A stretch of 64,000 nt of DNA from assembly GCA_014607495.2 (NCBI GenBank), contig CP053166.1, forward strand, positions 9,442,455 through 9,506,454, given 5' to 3'. This stretch comes from Carposina sasakii. Its lineage: Eukaryota > Arthropoda > Insecta > Lepidoptera > Carposinidae. The notes beneath the pieces are model-generated. The model ran no database searches. It was not told where the DNA came from and worked only from the letters and a program-made list of their open reading frames with translations. A program made the position numbers and the translations under genes. Below are positions 20,461-31,535 of this stretch, in pieces; position 1 is the stretch's first letter, and every line of letters starts with the position of its first letter.

Positions 20461-22387
20461 AACTAGTATCCCTGAGAGTTTAAAGTGAAACGTAACCATA
20501 AATTTATCTTAGTCATGGTGTTACACAGTGGTTTTGACAAAGAAAATTGTGTTATGATACTTAGGATCCATCAATTGGTTTAGTTTTACTAGTTTTGCTG
20601 GGCAGGTTTGGGAGTGCACATTCTTTTGCAGCTCATCTGGGATATATTAAAGTATAAGCTATGTTTCTTCTCGTTTGGTATAAAATAAAAAAATATTGAA
20701 CTAATGATTGTCCTCTCTAATTTAACAAAGATAAATATGAAAAAAAAATCATCAGAGAAGAAATCAACGCAAAACGATCTACATAGAATTCAAATCTACA
20801 TACTGTATGTATTAAAGAATAAATACCTAAATAGAACTATAGATAATAAAAGACAGACAATATTGCAGAAGAACATCTAAAGTCAATCAGAATCAGCTGC
20901 AAATTGTGAAACAGTAGCTCCAGTAGTGTAACAAACTAGACACAGCAATTACAACCCAGACGACGGTACCACTAACTGGGTACTAGATGAGGTGAGAATG
21001 CTGACATTGTACTGGACAATTCTGATTAACATTTCTACAAGAATTTATACCAAATATATAATTTAATGAGATTAGGTCTATACCAAAATCGAATTCGAAT
21101 ACAATCGAATTAAGTAAACAAAAAGGAGGTATATGAAAAAATATTCTGAATTATGCAAAAGTTCTATCAAATATAACTATGTTAAGTTTTAGAAATGTCC
21201 ACATAGTTTTAGTAAAATGTGAACTCCCTGAATATCCTGGGTCCAAAGTTTGTATCCATATAGTACCTACATACATATAATGTAGTAAGAGGTAATAAAA
21301 TTGAGGAACTCCATCTATAACGAATATTTTTATGGTCTTCTACTAGAACCAATCTCCAATAAATAATATAAATATGCATTGTTATTATTCCTATACTATC
21401 TTAAGTTATATTACCTCTTGTAACATCTTCATCAATAAACAATATTCATATAAAACGGACATGAAGATCAATATACCAAGGAATTAGTTCCTGATTCCGA
21501 TACAAAATCATAACAAAATTCCGAACCAAAATTGCATTGATTTCTTTCAAATCACCAACAAGTCAAACAAACAATACCATCATCCATGTTAATCACTCCA
21601 ATATGGATTAATAGAGACGTATCGACCATTAGGCGGATGCTCTAAAATGGGAACTTGACGGTAGATCCAGTTTCGGCCTAGGCTCGTCTGATTCGGAAAA
21701 GCCTATCCCGATCCAGGATTTCGCTGCAGTGAACAGCTAGATTTGCATGCATGCTGTTGATTGGAAATTGGTGTATACAGATTGTTAATAGAGGTTGTGG
21801 GGTATATAAAGAGATGGAAAGGATTGCTGAAATTGGTTTGAATTTATTGTGGATTGGAAATTTGCTCAATATTACATAGTAAATCGGTTTTGAGTTTGAA
21901 GCGTAATTCAATGATTTTAGAGAAATTCATACCGCAGTTGTAAGTAAATATGCATAATATTTATTTACGTGTTCTTTTTGAACTATACTGTCTTTATTGT
22001 CATTCACCACAATTTTAATCTAAATAAAAGTAAAATACTCAAAGATAAAATTTATAAATTGGCTTACCCGAAGAAAACATTTAAAAGTCTACAGGATAAT
22101 CTAAGAACAACAAATAAAATTAAATACAAACTTGATGTTCTAATCTTAAAAGAAACGCTCCAAGCCATTAAAATACCTCTGAGAAAATTCCATTAGAATA
22201 AGGTGCGAAAATAAACAAACACCTTGAACATTTTAATTTTCTGGAAAAAACAAGCCACAGGGATCGGATTAATAAGCGATAAAAATGCACGAGATGTGAC
22301 TTCGCCACCCAATGTAATACACGGCATAAGCTAGGAAAGACAGCGGATTATTTATCTGGTTGAACACAAGCTTTTTACTATTACAAA
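20461..22387. other. Long unassigned stretch
   Basis: AT-rich; AGTAAGAGGTAATA (21286) and TATTACCTCTTGTA (21408) form a weak inverted pair. 21600-21750 has slightly higher GC. Short ORFs at 21678-21911 (minus) and 21969-22196 (plus) have no recognisable motif. Confidence 0.35.
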
Positions 22388-22620
22388 TACACATAGCTGT
22401 GTTCACAATAATGGGGTGGTCAGAATTGCAGAATCGTGCAGGAGATCCTAAAGCGGGATCAGATCTTTAATATAAAGCTGCTAGCTTATTGCCTGAATAA
22501 ACCCCAAATTTAATTATTTTATAAGTTTTATTGTTTGGTTTAGTTAAACTAAGTCAACTCTTACGACCTGCACGGACAAGATGCAGCTGATGTATTCCAG
22601 TGAAGCCCTGCATGACTACA
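22388..22620 (+). mobile_element. Family A copy, near full length
   Basis: CACATAGCTGTGTTCACAAT, TGCAGGAGATCC, GCTGCTAGCTTATTGCCTGA, AGTCAACTCTTACGACCTGC and GATGCAGCTGATGTATTCCA in order. About 45 bp of AT-rich sequence is inserted between the fourth and third blocks (22500-22550). Confidence 0.6.
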
Positions 22621-23089
22621 AGTTTTTTTATAACAAACGCTTCCTTTCCTATCTTAAATGCTCTTTTCCTATAGAAGCAGCGTCCAAAGAAACCTTACAC
22701 CGTGATGGGAATATCAATAATGCAATGAATTTAATTAAGCTGAAAACGTACCCCATTTGCATTTTTATAGGACTTTAATTAAAAAGGTTTTTTAGTTACA
22801 GATGTAATAAGGGCATTTAATCCGAGGTTTTATTTGTTTCCGAAAATGTAACCCTTTTAAGTTTTACAAAATATTTGGCATACTTGCCATTGGACTAGAA
22901 GAATGTAGGTAGAATTTTTACTATAAAATTTTTAATAAAGAAATGAAAAAAATTCTTTACTTTTTACTGCCTTGTATTTATTTATGTGACCATTCAGCGT
23001 TAGTGTCGATTTTTTTTAACCTCACCTAGTTTTATTATAAATATCAATCAGCCCACATTTACCACCTCCTAGGTATAGGCAGAAATAGG
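22621..23089. other. Unassigned stretch before LINE
   Basis: AT-rich; the LINE reading frame becomes recognisable only from about 23090. No other feature. Confidence 0.35.
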
Positions 23090-23707
23090 GACATTGACCC
23101 CAAAATCTATGTGCATGGTAAAGAGCGGGTGCGACAATATAAATATCTTGGTGCTTGGGTTAATGAAGAATGGGATAGTGGCCAGGAAATAAAAACCCGG
23201 ATATAAATAGCCCGAGCATCCTTTGCCAAAATGCAAAAGATACTATGTTGTCGTAGATTGAACTTAAGACTCAGAACGCGCTTGCTCCAATGTTATGTTT
23301 GGCCCGTTGTGCTCTATGGTTTTGAAGCATGGACAATCAAGGAAGACACAAGACGACGTCTAGAAGCGTTTTAAATGTGGTGCTATCGCCGTATGCTTCG
23401 AATCAGTTGGGTGCAGAAAGTTTCTAATGAGATAGGTCTCCGGCGCGTCCACAAATCCCGAGAGTTGATACGAACCGTGAAAAAGAAAAAAGTTAGTTAT
23501 CTAGGTCATATTTTACGGCATGATAGATACCAACTGCTTTAACTTATCACGATGGGCAAAATACAGGGAAAAAGACGCGTCGGAAGACGAAAGAAATCTT
23601 GGCTGCGAAACATTCGTGAGTGGACGAGAATAGCTAATATGGAGGAGCTGTTCCGAATGGCCAGGGACAAGTCTGTATTTAGTAAGCTGACGGCAGACCT
23701 CCAGTAA
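23090..23707 (+). pseudogene. LINE reverse-transcriptase C-terminal remnant, three stops
   Basis: One frame reads KYLGAWVNEEWDSGQEIKTR, then LRTRLLQCYVWPVVLYGFEA, WCYRRMLRISWVQKVSNEIG, VSYLGHILRH, GKIQGKRRVGRRKKSWLRNI and RMARDKSVFSKLTADLQ, ending TAA at 23705. This is the connection/C-terminal part of an RTE- or CR1-like insect reverse transcriptase. In-frame stops lie at 23204, 23372 and 23540, so it is dead. A (TAAGAAG)-type tail follows. The last ~75 bp recur inverted at 31322-31398. Confidence 0.85.
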
Positions 23708-24256
23708 TGGAGTACCACTATAAGAAGAAGAAAGTATAGGCTCTTCTCTACTACATGTCGCCTGGTAATCTTTCTACTGGTCGTTTTGCGGTTCTGAATA
23801 GCCACTCAGTCACAGGTTTCATCCGACTACTGACTTCTTTCCGTGCTTAGTAACATCCATCCAATTGACACCGACCGTGTTCTATATTCTCTCACTCAGC
23901 TTTCTAGAATGTTTGACTGTTAATACATTTTTTATATTCGCAAGATTTTCTGTTCACTCTCAAGCCCTCTTTATCTTACAACGACAGAGGACTGCCCCAC
24001 TTTATCCGTAATAATTCGAAGTATCTCTCGTCTCATATTTCGCCATTGCTTTTTTGTAAAGAGCGTTTTTACACAAAGCCTATATTAAAATTTCCTTTTG
24101 GCTCATATAACAAGATGTTTACTTGTTAAAAAACTTATCTACAACGTGTTTAATGAGATGTTGTGTTTCATCTTGCAGAAAAGTTTGTCCGTTTTTCCTG
24201 TTTACGTTTAAAAAATAAATTAGCTTACGCGTGGGTAAGTGAAATTTATTAAATAA
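23708..24256. other. Unassigned stretch
   Basis: LINE 3' UTR to about 23735, then DNA with no recognised element. An 88-codon minus ORF (23539-23805) is antisense to the LINE and is not called. Confidence 0.35.
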
Positions 24257-24300
24257 CTAGCGGACGCCCGCGACTCCGTCCACGTGGACTGCAGAAAAGA
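24257..24300 (-). mobile_element. Helitron 3' terminus only
   Basis: Minus strand CCACGTGGACGGAGTCGCGG to GGGCGTCCGCTAG, followed by T. Only the last 44 bp of the element are left. Confidence 0.55.
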
Positions 24301-24693
24301 CAGAAGAATTCAGAAGGCGCCATCTGTTGCAGACTTATGGAACGTACGATTAATAACAACAACCAACGTTGATGATCAGTTTTTTATTAATTATTAGTTA
24401 TTAAGACCATTAATTTAAATAATAACTATCCTATCATCTAAGTTGGACCAAATTACATATATATGCCAATTTTCATGAATATCAGTTGACTCGATTTTGA
24501 GTTTATTCGGAATATACACAGTGACACGGATTTTTTATATATTATTAAGATTAATACAACTTTTTTGCGCTTTCGTGACGATGATTTTTATGTCCCTCCA
24601 TTCTCAGATGAAGTAATTGCTGAAATCATTATTCTTCTTTTCGGCTTCGCGTATTTGTGTAAATTGATTTGAGGTTGTATACCTATACATAAA
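24301..24693. other. Unassigned stretch
   Basis: Starts with GAAGGCGCCATCTGTTGCAG; no ORF or partner in the window. Confidence 0.3.
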
Positions 24694-24892
24694 TACACAC
24701 AGCTGTGGTTGTACTTTCCAATTATCTGAAACTGCAGGATCACGAAGGAGATCCGTTTGCCATAGCAGCTACTAAAAGAGCAGTGACCAGTCGCTAACTT
24801 ATTGCCTGAGAGGTCGTCCCCGAGTTATTTAGTCGACTCTTATGACATGCACGAAAGAAAAGAGATGCAGCTGATGTATTCTAGTCAAGACT
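24694..24892 (+). mobile_element. Family A copy, near full length
   Basis: ACACAGCTGTGGTTGTAC, CTGCAGGATCACGAAGGAGA, CGCTAACTTATTGCCTGAGA, TTTAGTCGACTCTTATGACA and ATGCAGCTGATGTATTCTAG, all in order with little interruption. A good reference copy. Confidence 0.6.
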
Positions 24893-25372
24893 TTATAAAA
24901 TAGTTGATAAACCCAGCAGATTTAATAATCAACCTCCAAAATAACTACAGTGACCTTTGATGTCAATGATGTGACGAATGTCGACTGTCTATCAAAAACA
25001 TTTAACACGGGTATTGTTTCAAATAAATGTCAGGTGATGACTGTCATGTCGTCGTAAATAATGTGAAAAAAATAGGTACAATTGAAATAATAATTGGTTC
25101 TTCCATATGGAAATTATGATTTATAAATGTAGTAAAGTTCAATGTAACCGATTTAAAGTGTTGTTGTGAGGATTTTTATAGAGGGCATAGAGAATTTTTA
25201 AGTCCAAGCTGTGTGTATCTAAATTTTTTTTTTTTTTTTAAGTATTACCATTTGTTTGGATTTCAGACAAATTAAAAACTTAAATTATTGATCTTATTAT
25301 AATTATAACTATAATATTTTGTACCCACAAAGCGGCGATGGGCTCACCTTTAACATACGGGGCTAGAATATA
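24893..25372. other. Unassigned stretch
   Basis: AT-rich with a 14-T run near 25228; nothing recognised. Confidence 0.3.
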
Positions 25373-25750
25373 CAGGGTGATTTTTGGTCGTCAACGTTCC
25401 CGAAAACTATGGAATCTCCTCATCATCACGATCATTTTTCTCCATAGAAGCATACCTGGGAAGTGTCTGGTTTCCAAAATATTTCGGTCCAAAGTTGAGT
25501 AAATATACTGCGTTTTTCTGGATAAATGCACATTGACGCGTGTAGCAAGATTTTTCACGAGAAATAATTAATTTCTGTCTATGAAAAAACTAGCATAAAC
25601 ACTGGACACTATAAATTTTGCCCGATTAAGAGCTTAATTTTTTTTTTTTATTATATCGTTTCCCAGCATTTTTTTTTTTGCATAAACTTACTTTATTTGA
25701 TGTATAGAGTACGTACCCTTCGTTAAGGGTGGCAACAAAAAAACATCCTG
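25373..25750 (+). mobile_element. MITE-1 copy (CAGGGTG ends), 378 bp
   Basis: Starts CAGGGTGATTTTTGGTCGTC and ends AAACATCCTG, flanked by TA on both sides (25371-25372, 25751-25752). Interior markers: CGATCATTTTTCTCCATAGA, GGGAAGTGTCTGGTTTCCAA, ATAAACTTACTTTATTTGAT. Six copies in the window; no ORF. TA target and short CAGGGTG/CACCCTG ends suggest a Tc1/mariner-like or related DNA transposon. Confidence 0.8.
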
Positions 25751-25884
25751 TATTTACATAGGGTTATGCATATTTTACTTATACTAAAGCTATTAAGTAA
25801 TAATGTGGTCACTTTTAAACATAAACTTTATCTTATAAACTCAGTGACGTGATTTTAAACTAACAGAATAATAATCTATACTAA

Positions 25885-26576
25885 TCTATACTAATATTAT
25901 AAAGAGGTAAAGTTTGTGTGTTTGTATATTTGTTAAATTGTAAGAGGTAATCTCGGGATCTATTGAACCGATTTTAAAAATTCTTTCACCGTTAGAATCC
26001 TTATTGGACCTGTATGAACAAAGGTTATAAGAATTTCCCGATATTCCCACGGGAAGGCGGCCAACGGGAATTTAATATTTTTTACGAAAACCGCTATACA
26101 TATGAAGCTGAAATCGGGCATATATGTTCATTGGGGACAACGAGGAAGGACTAAAAACGGATTACCGAAATTCCCATGGGAAGGGGACATACGGGAATTC
26201 AAACGGATTTCCCGATATTCCCACGGGAAGGGGACAAACGGGAATTCATTTTATTACGATAACTGCGATACATATGAATTTGAAATTGGACCTGTTATGG
26301 TCATTAGGGACTGCGAGGGAGCACTAAGAAGGGATTTCCCGAAATTCCCATGGGAAGGGGAGTTACAGGAATTTCAAATTTTTACGAAAACCGCTATTTA
26401 TACGAAGCTGAAATCGGATTAGGGCTACAAGGAAGCTCTAAGAACGGATTTCCCGAAATTCCCACGGGAAGGGGACCAACGGGAGTTCCAAATTTTTTCG
26501 AAAATCGCTGTACCTACATATGAAGTTGTAGCTATGTACTGATATATACCGAAGCGAAGCGAGGGCGGGCCACTAG
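25885..26576 (+). mobile_element. Lep1-like Helitron, apparently full length, 692 bp
   Basis: Canonical ends: A|TCTATACTAATATTATAAAG at the left, GAGGGCGGGCCACTAG|T at the right, with a GC stem near the 3' end. The interior is four to five imperfect direct repeats of roughly 100 bp, each with GATTTCCCGA.ATTCCCA.GGGAAGGGGAC and a TATGAAGCTGAAATCGG block. The 106-codon ORF at 26102-26422 is just this repeat translated. I recall the lepidopteran Helitron Lep1 having this start; not verified. Confidence 0.8.
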
Positions 26577-27624
26577 TGTAAAATATTTAATAACAATTTA
26601 TACGAGAAAATTAAATTACCTGCGAATGATTTAATTAAATCCCTTAAAGTAGATTAAAATAAATAATAAACGCTATATCCTCATTAAATCTGAGTTTAAC
26701 TAATACGTTAACGTAATTAAGAAATATTTACGTTAAATACAATATTCTGTTTACGATACTTGGGGTGATCGTCCATTGGATGAGTAATGCTGTAAAAATA
26801 TAATTCTATTGAGAAATTCATTAATCACAGTGGGGTCAAACCAAAGGAACGTAAATTGATGTACTCAATGCCATATTATCTAGTTTATTTTATAGTTGTA
26901 TAATTTGTAATCAAATCCTGGTAGATGCAAACCTTGACATAATGTATATCGAAGTATGTACCTGCATATACCTATATGTATCGATGTATGTATGTAGTTA
27001 TATATCCATGTTTTTAAAGTAAATATCTTTGTAATTATGTACTTGGGTACAAGTAACTGAAAATTTTAGGGAAATTTAGTTCGGCAATATCTCAATGTGA
27101 TATTAAGTTTGTCGTTCGTAATATTTTTGTACTTTAAGCATTTTCTATAGTGCTCGATCATGCACGACTTCAACTTAAATATATAGAGTTATATAGAGTG
27201 CTATAACTCGCTTATACTAGCATATCTTTACCTCTTCTCTGGACCATCACCTTTAATTACAAATAGCGTAAGCAAAAGAAATGGGAGTCGATTATTAAGA
27301 GAAATCTCTTTCATTTCCTCATCCCCTAATGACCACGTTAATATTGGATATTTGTTTGTGTCTTTGAATAAATATTTAGCTACTTTTAGAAGTACCTACC
27401 TATCGAAAGCGTATTTTTATTTTTATTGTTTGCTATATCTATTTTTAGGGGCATAGCAAAAATCTATTTTCATATCTTTCTCATTTCTTCTGTCTATTTT
27501 GTATCAAATTTTCTCTGGTATTTTTATCCTTTTGCTGGGGGGCTTCACTAGACTCAATAACTGAACACATCAGATTTATGTACCTATTTTCTAGGAAAAA
27601 TATATAAAATACTTAAAAAAAGAT
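26577..27624. other. Unassigned stretch
   Basis: AT-rich; a TATGTA-rich run at 26950-27000 and nothing else notable. Confidence 0.35.
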
Positions 27625-27960
27625 CTCGAATCGTAAGAGTCGACTAAAGAGCTCAGAGACTTACTCATGCGATGAACTTATTCCAGATCTTTTAAGCGCA
27701 GGCCACACCGCCAGCGAGCGGGCGAGCGAGCTAGGCGGGCGAGCATCGTTTCACCTATTTACATACATCGGTTCACACCGCGAACTACCGAGCTAAGCTA
27801 CGTCAACGTCAGTTTGTATAGTTTCCTTCTCTCGTTTCGCCCGCCCGCCTAGCTCGCTCCCCCGATCGCTGGCGGTGTGGCATTCGCCTTACATCTGGCC
27901 CCGCTATGCTGTATGTGGGTTTGGGATAGTGTTGCTATCTCAAACTTTGAAACGCAGGAT
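27625..27960 (-). mobile_element. Family A copy split by a GC-rich MITE
   Basis: 27625-27694 (CGTAAGAGTCGACTAAAGAG ... TTCCAGATC) continues at 27889-27915 (ACATCTGGCCCCGCTATG). Excising the MITE restores the expected order of family A blocks. Confidence 0.6.
27695..27888. mobile_element. PIF/Harbinger-like MITE, 194 bp, TTA duplication
   Basis: Terminal inverted repeats of about 50 bp, very GC-rich (GGCCACACCGCCAGCGAGCG at left, GATCGCTGGCGGTGTGGC near the right). It is flanked by TTA at 27692-27694 and 27889-27891. A 3-bp TTA/TAA duplication is the hallmark of PIF/Harbinger. The AT-rich centre has no ORF. Confidence 0.7.
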
Positions 27961-28291
27961 TTGAGGAAGAAATACCAGGACATTTCGATTAAAACCCAGG
28001 ACTATACATGTGCGAGCCCAGTGACAATACGATTGGAGGAAGTTAGTGGCGTGCGTATTTCAAAACATAGGTCTTTAACACATTCAGTGCCGGTGACTAC
28101 GTATTTGCTTCTTTTAGGCTTTGTAAAGGTGCCGCTAACGCTTATTTGCCCGATGCACCCTTAGAAAATGTGCCGGCAGCGAATGTGTCAGGACTTTAAA
28201 AACCAGGATGATGCTTAAAAACAGGACAGCCCAGGACACCCCAAAAAGCAGGACATGTCCTGGGAAAACAGGACGGTTGGCAACCCTAGTG
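27931..28291. mobile_element. Probable MITE with GGTTGCC-type ends
   Basis: Left TAGTGTTGCTATC and right GGTTGGCAACCCTA are roughly inverted. The interior is rich in CCAGGAC/GTCCTGG motifs on both sides (27980-28010, 28190-28275). A second inverted pair, ACACATTCAGTGCCGG (28078) and GCCGGCAGCGAATGTGT (28173), marks a nested smaller unit. A 95-codon ORF crossing it is spurious. Confidence 0.45.
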
Positions 28292-29315
28292 AAGGATCTC
28301 AATCTATTATATTCTAAAGCCCATGTCAACCATGCAAGAGTTCATCCTGGGATAGAGGAATGAATGGTCTTGCTGACCAACAAATGGAAAAACCAATTCG
28401 CTGTAGACCAGCATGGTGGGCCTTTGGTCCAATCGCCAGTGAAATACGAGTATGGTCTAAGGGTGGGGAGGAGCCAAGCATTGGGAAACACTAGAGATTT
28501 ATTCTAAATTAACCATTATATAAATCGCATTATTAACATGACCTTAACCTTTCCAATTACTTTATAAACACATCACTCATAATTTCATAAGAACAGCGTT
28601 AAAATACTTTATATAAATTATACATCGATTATAAGCTTTACGTCAAAGAACCAGATTAAAATAAGACGCCTCTAACTATTTTAATTACTGTCTCTATGAT
28701 GCTATACTCAACAAATTTTAAACCAAATCAATGAAGAAATAAAACTCAACTTCGCATCAACAAAAACGGTACCTACAGTCATTCACATATAAATATACAC
28801 GTTATTTCGGACTAGTGGATGCCAACGACTTTGTCTGTGTAAGCTTTAGAATCCGTTCCAAGGTTTTCCATTGATGTTTCGTTCTTAATGGCCCTAGCTT
28901 GATGTTATAGCGCCTTAAGCCTACTTTAATAAATTAATTAGGCTAAGTTTCTAAGATTTAAAAAATACTAATATATGTAGTTCCTAAGATTAAAACGTTC
29001 AACCAATCTCTTCACCCATGTTTAAGGGCCCTAGCTTTTACTATAAGTGGACCATGTAACATAAGGAGATATAAACACGGCCGTGTTCCCTAAATGGGGT
29101 AGCATACCCACGTTATGCATATCGGATACAAATGTTGAGAATTGTTCGGTTTATTGCAATATAATACGTATAAGTTTACTTAGTTTTATGTTGCATTAGT
29201 TTAGTACAAACGTAAAACTTGTCTAATAGGTTAGAGTAATTTAGTTATGTAAGTATTGTTTAAATTTAGTGTATTGTAGGTGTATAGAAAAGTTTATTTA
29301 AGTTTATATTACAGA
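28292..29315. other. Unassigned stretch; possible LINE 3' piece
   Basis: 28320-28505 (GACCAGCATGGTGGGCCTTT) has the feel of a lepidopteran LINE or SINE tail but no partner here. The rest is AT-rich; 29060-29125 (ACGGCCGTGTTCCCTAAATG) may be a small family A relic. Confidence 0.3.
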
Positions 29316-29513
29316 CTAGTGGACGCCCGCGACTCCGTCCGCGTGGACTGCAGAAAAAACAAAATGTCGAAACTATCCGGGAGAAAAAGTAGCCTATATA
29401 TTAAGTGGGACCTGTCATAATGTATTCCTGAAAACTGAATCGAAATCGGTCCAGCCGTTTCTGAGATTAGCGTGCACAAACATCGATCCGTTACAATTTT
29501 TTATATGTATAGA
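29316..29513 (-). mobile_element. Non-autonomous Helitron, complete, 198 bp
   Basis: Minus strand A|TCTATACATATAAAAAATTG ... GTCGCGGGCGTCCACTAG|T: both ends and both flanking bases canonical. Shares its interior with the copies at 37, 3809, 33462 and 42876. Confidence 0.8.
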
Positions 29514-29577
29514 TAGATATCGTGCCGATTTTTATAAACATTATCATGTCTTTGTTTTTAAAATAAAAAATAAATGA

Positions 29578-29690
29578 TTTGTAACAAATTGCTAGCTTAT
29601 TGCCTGAAAGAATATTTGAGCTCCTTAGTCCACACTTACGACATGCACGGAAGGAGATGCATCTGGCGTATTCTAGTAAAGCCCCAGCGT
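29578..29690 (+). mobile_element. Family A fragment
   Basis: AAATTGCTAGCTTATTGCCT, ACACTTACGACATGCACGGA and GGAGATGCATCTGGCGTATT; the 5' half is missing. Confidence 0.55.
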
Positions 29691-30902
29691 ATAGATTTTA
29701 TTTTCATTTAGTTCACATTTGTACGGTTTTTAGTGCGGATGTCTGTACATACCTTTGGACCGTAATTAATTAGGTAAGGACACGATTAAAAGGTAATGGG
29801 CCCATGAAAGCTGGGTTAACCGCACAACTTTACTTCGGCTTTAACTGAGGCTCGGATCTGGGGCTTAGTCGTGAGTTATGAATGGAGTTTTATAACCTAC
29901 TTTACTGAAAGACGGTTGGGTATTAGTCTTGTATGTTTACACGGTTACCTGCGTTTCTATATCTTATTTAAAATTACGTGTTTACTCAGTTCTACCAATT
30001 ATATAGACTAGTGGGTCGGGCTGGTTTACAATACAAATCGACTATACTATTATTTGATATTTGACAAGAGTTTAAAGTTTTTTCTACAGTTATCAACAAG
30101 CATACTCGTACATTTTCTTTCAAATCACAGATATTCGAAAACTTACCCAAATGAAAAATAACTACTTTAATTAATTATTTTTAATAAACGCCATGTCAAT
30201 TACACAAAAGTAGTAAAATTTCAAAATCAAAAACAAAATTACGTTTAATTTCGATTAAAATATGCAATTTGCAAAACCTCATAACCACATGTTGATTTAA
30301 TTACATCAATATGCAAACTTAAATATAAAATAAAATGAATATATAAAAATTTTAACAAGCAATTCATTAAAGCTTCTTCCGGGTCATTTAAACCATGTTT
30401 ATTATAAAACTATTAAAGTTTTCAATCAATCAATCAACTGAATGGTGTTCAAGTCATCATAACGTACATCTCATTAATACCCACGATCAAAACATGCGAA
30501 GGTAGCTTTAGGCGAAATCGATAAATGAAATAGCCGAGTATACCCACGAGGTGTGGAACAAGATGTTTCATATTAAGATTACATTTTACAAGTCATGCTC
30601 CTCCCAAAATATTTTTGAAGTCATACATATTGGGAAAGTAAAAGTTTAACTTTCATTACGGTTTACATAAATATAGAACGGTATAAATATATCTTACAAA
30701 ATGCGATATCTAAAATTGCGCACTGATAGACTGTAAAATGTTGTACAATGCTTATAATCGCAACCGATTTGACACAGCATTGTACAAATTTTTGTTATCG
30801 CTTTGCTATCGATTTGGAATTTTTAAGGCAAACGTTGGGGCTACAGAATATTACTCGTATTAGCAAGAAATAGATAAATAGTGGTCTACAAAGATAATAA
30901 TA
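29691..30902. other. Unassigned stretch
   Basis: AT-rich, no ORF over 60 codons, no repeat partner recognised. Confidence 0.35.
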
Positions 30903-31277
30903 CAGGGTGATTTTTGGTCGTCAACGTTCCCGAAAAGTACGGAATCTCCTCATCATTACGATCATTTTTCTCCATGGAAGCATACCTGAGTGTCTGGTTC
31001 CCAAGATATAAGGGTCCAAAGTTGAGTAAGTAGACTGCGTTTTTCTGCATAAATGCACATAGACGCGCGTAGCAAGATTTTTTCGCGAGAAATAATTAAT
31101 ATCTGTCTATGAAAAAACTAGCATAAACACTGGACACTATAAATTTCGCTCGATCAAGTAATAAAAAAAAATTAAAAAAATTACATCGTTTCCCACCTTT
31201 TTTTTGGCATAAACTTACTTTATTTGATATATAGAGTACGTACCCTTCATTAAGGGTGGCAACGAAAATATACTCTG
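30903..31277 (+). mobile_element. MITE-1 copy
   Basis: Starts CAGGGTGATTTTTGGTCGTC; the right end reads ATACTCTG, a mutated CACCCTG. Interior as at 25373. The antisense ORF (31096-31341) falls wholly in the element and a LINE tail. Confidence 0.8.
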
Positions 31278-31321
31278 TATATACCAACCACCACAATTTT
31301 GAAAAAACAGAATTCATTTCT

Positions 31322-31398
31322 ACTTCTTCTTGTAGTGGCACTCCATTACTGGAGGTCTGCCGTCAGCTTGCTAAATACAGACTTGTTCCTGGCCATCA
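31322..31398 (-). mobile_element. LINE 3' end (23090 family), severely truncated
   Basis: Reverse complement of the last codons and tail of the LINE at 23090-23707: CTACTGGAGGTC-type match TTACTGGAGGTCTGCCGTCA and TAAATACAGACTTGTTCCTG. On plus it begins with the CTTCTTCTTG tail. Confidence 0.75.
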
Positions 31399-31440
31399 TT
31401 CATTTAAGTACTGTATTATCAGATACAAATAATCATTTAA

Positions 31441-31535
31441 GGGCCGATTTTTCCTAACATCTATCAGAAGAATAAAGTTAATCCTGTCTCTATCATAATC
31501 AAGGTATAATTAGAGAAAGACAGCTCTAAATATAT
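31441..31535 (+). mobile_element. MITE-8 fragment (GGGCCGATTTTTC end)
   Basis: GGGCCGATTTTTCCTAACAT, then AGAATAAAGTTAATCCTGTC and CTATCATAATCAAGG. It matches 52931-53075, which has both ends; here the right end is lost. Confidence 0.5.

Noticed and set aside
26102..26422. 106-codon ORF as a gene
   Set aside because: It is a translation of the internal repeats of the Lep1-like Helitron.
26040..26520. CRISPR-like array
   Set aside because: Repeats are imperfect, long and part of a Helitron with eukaryotic context; no cas genes.
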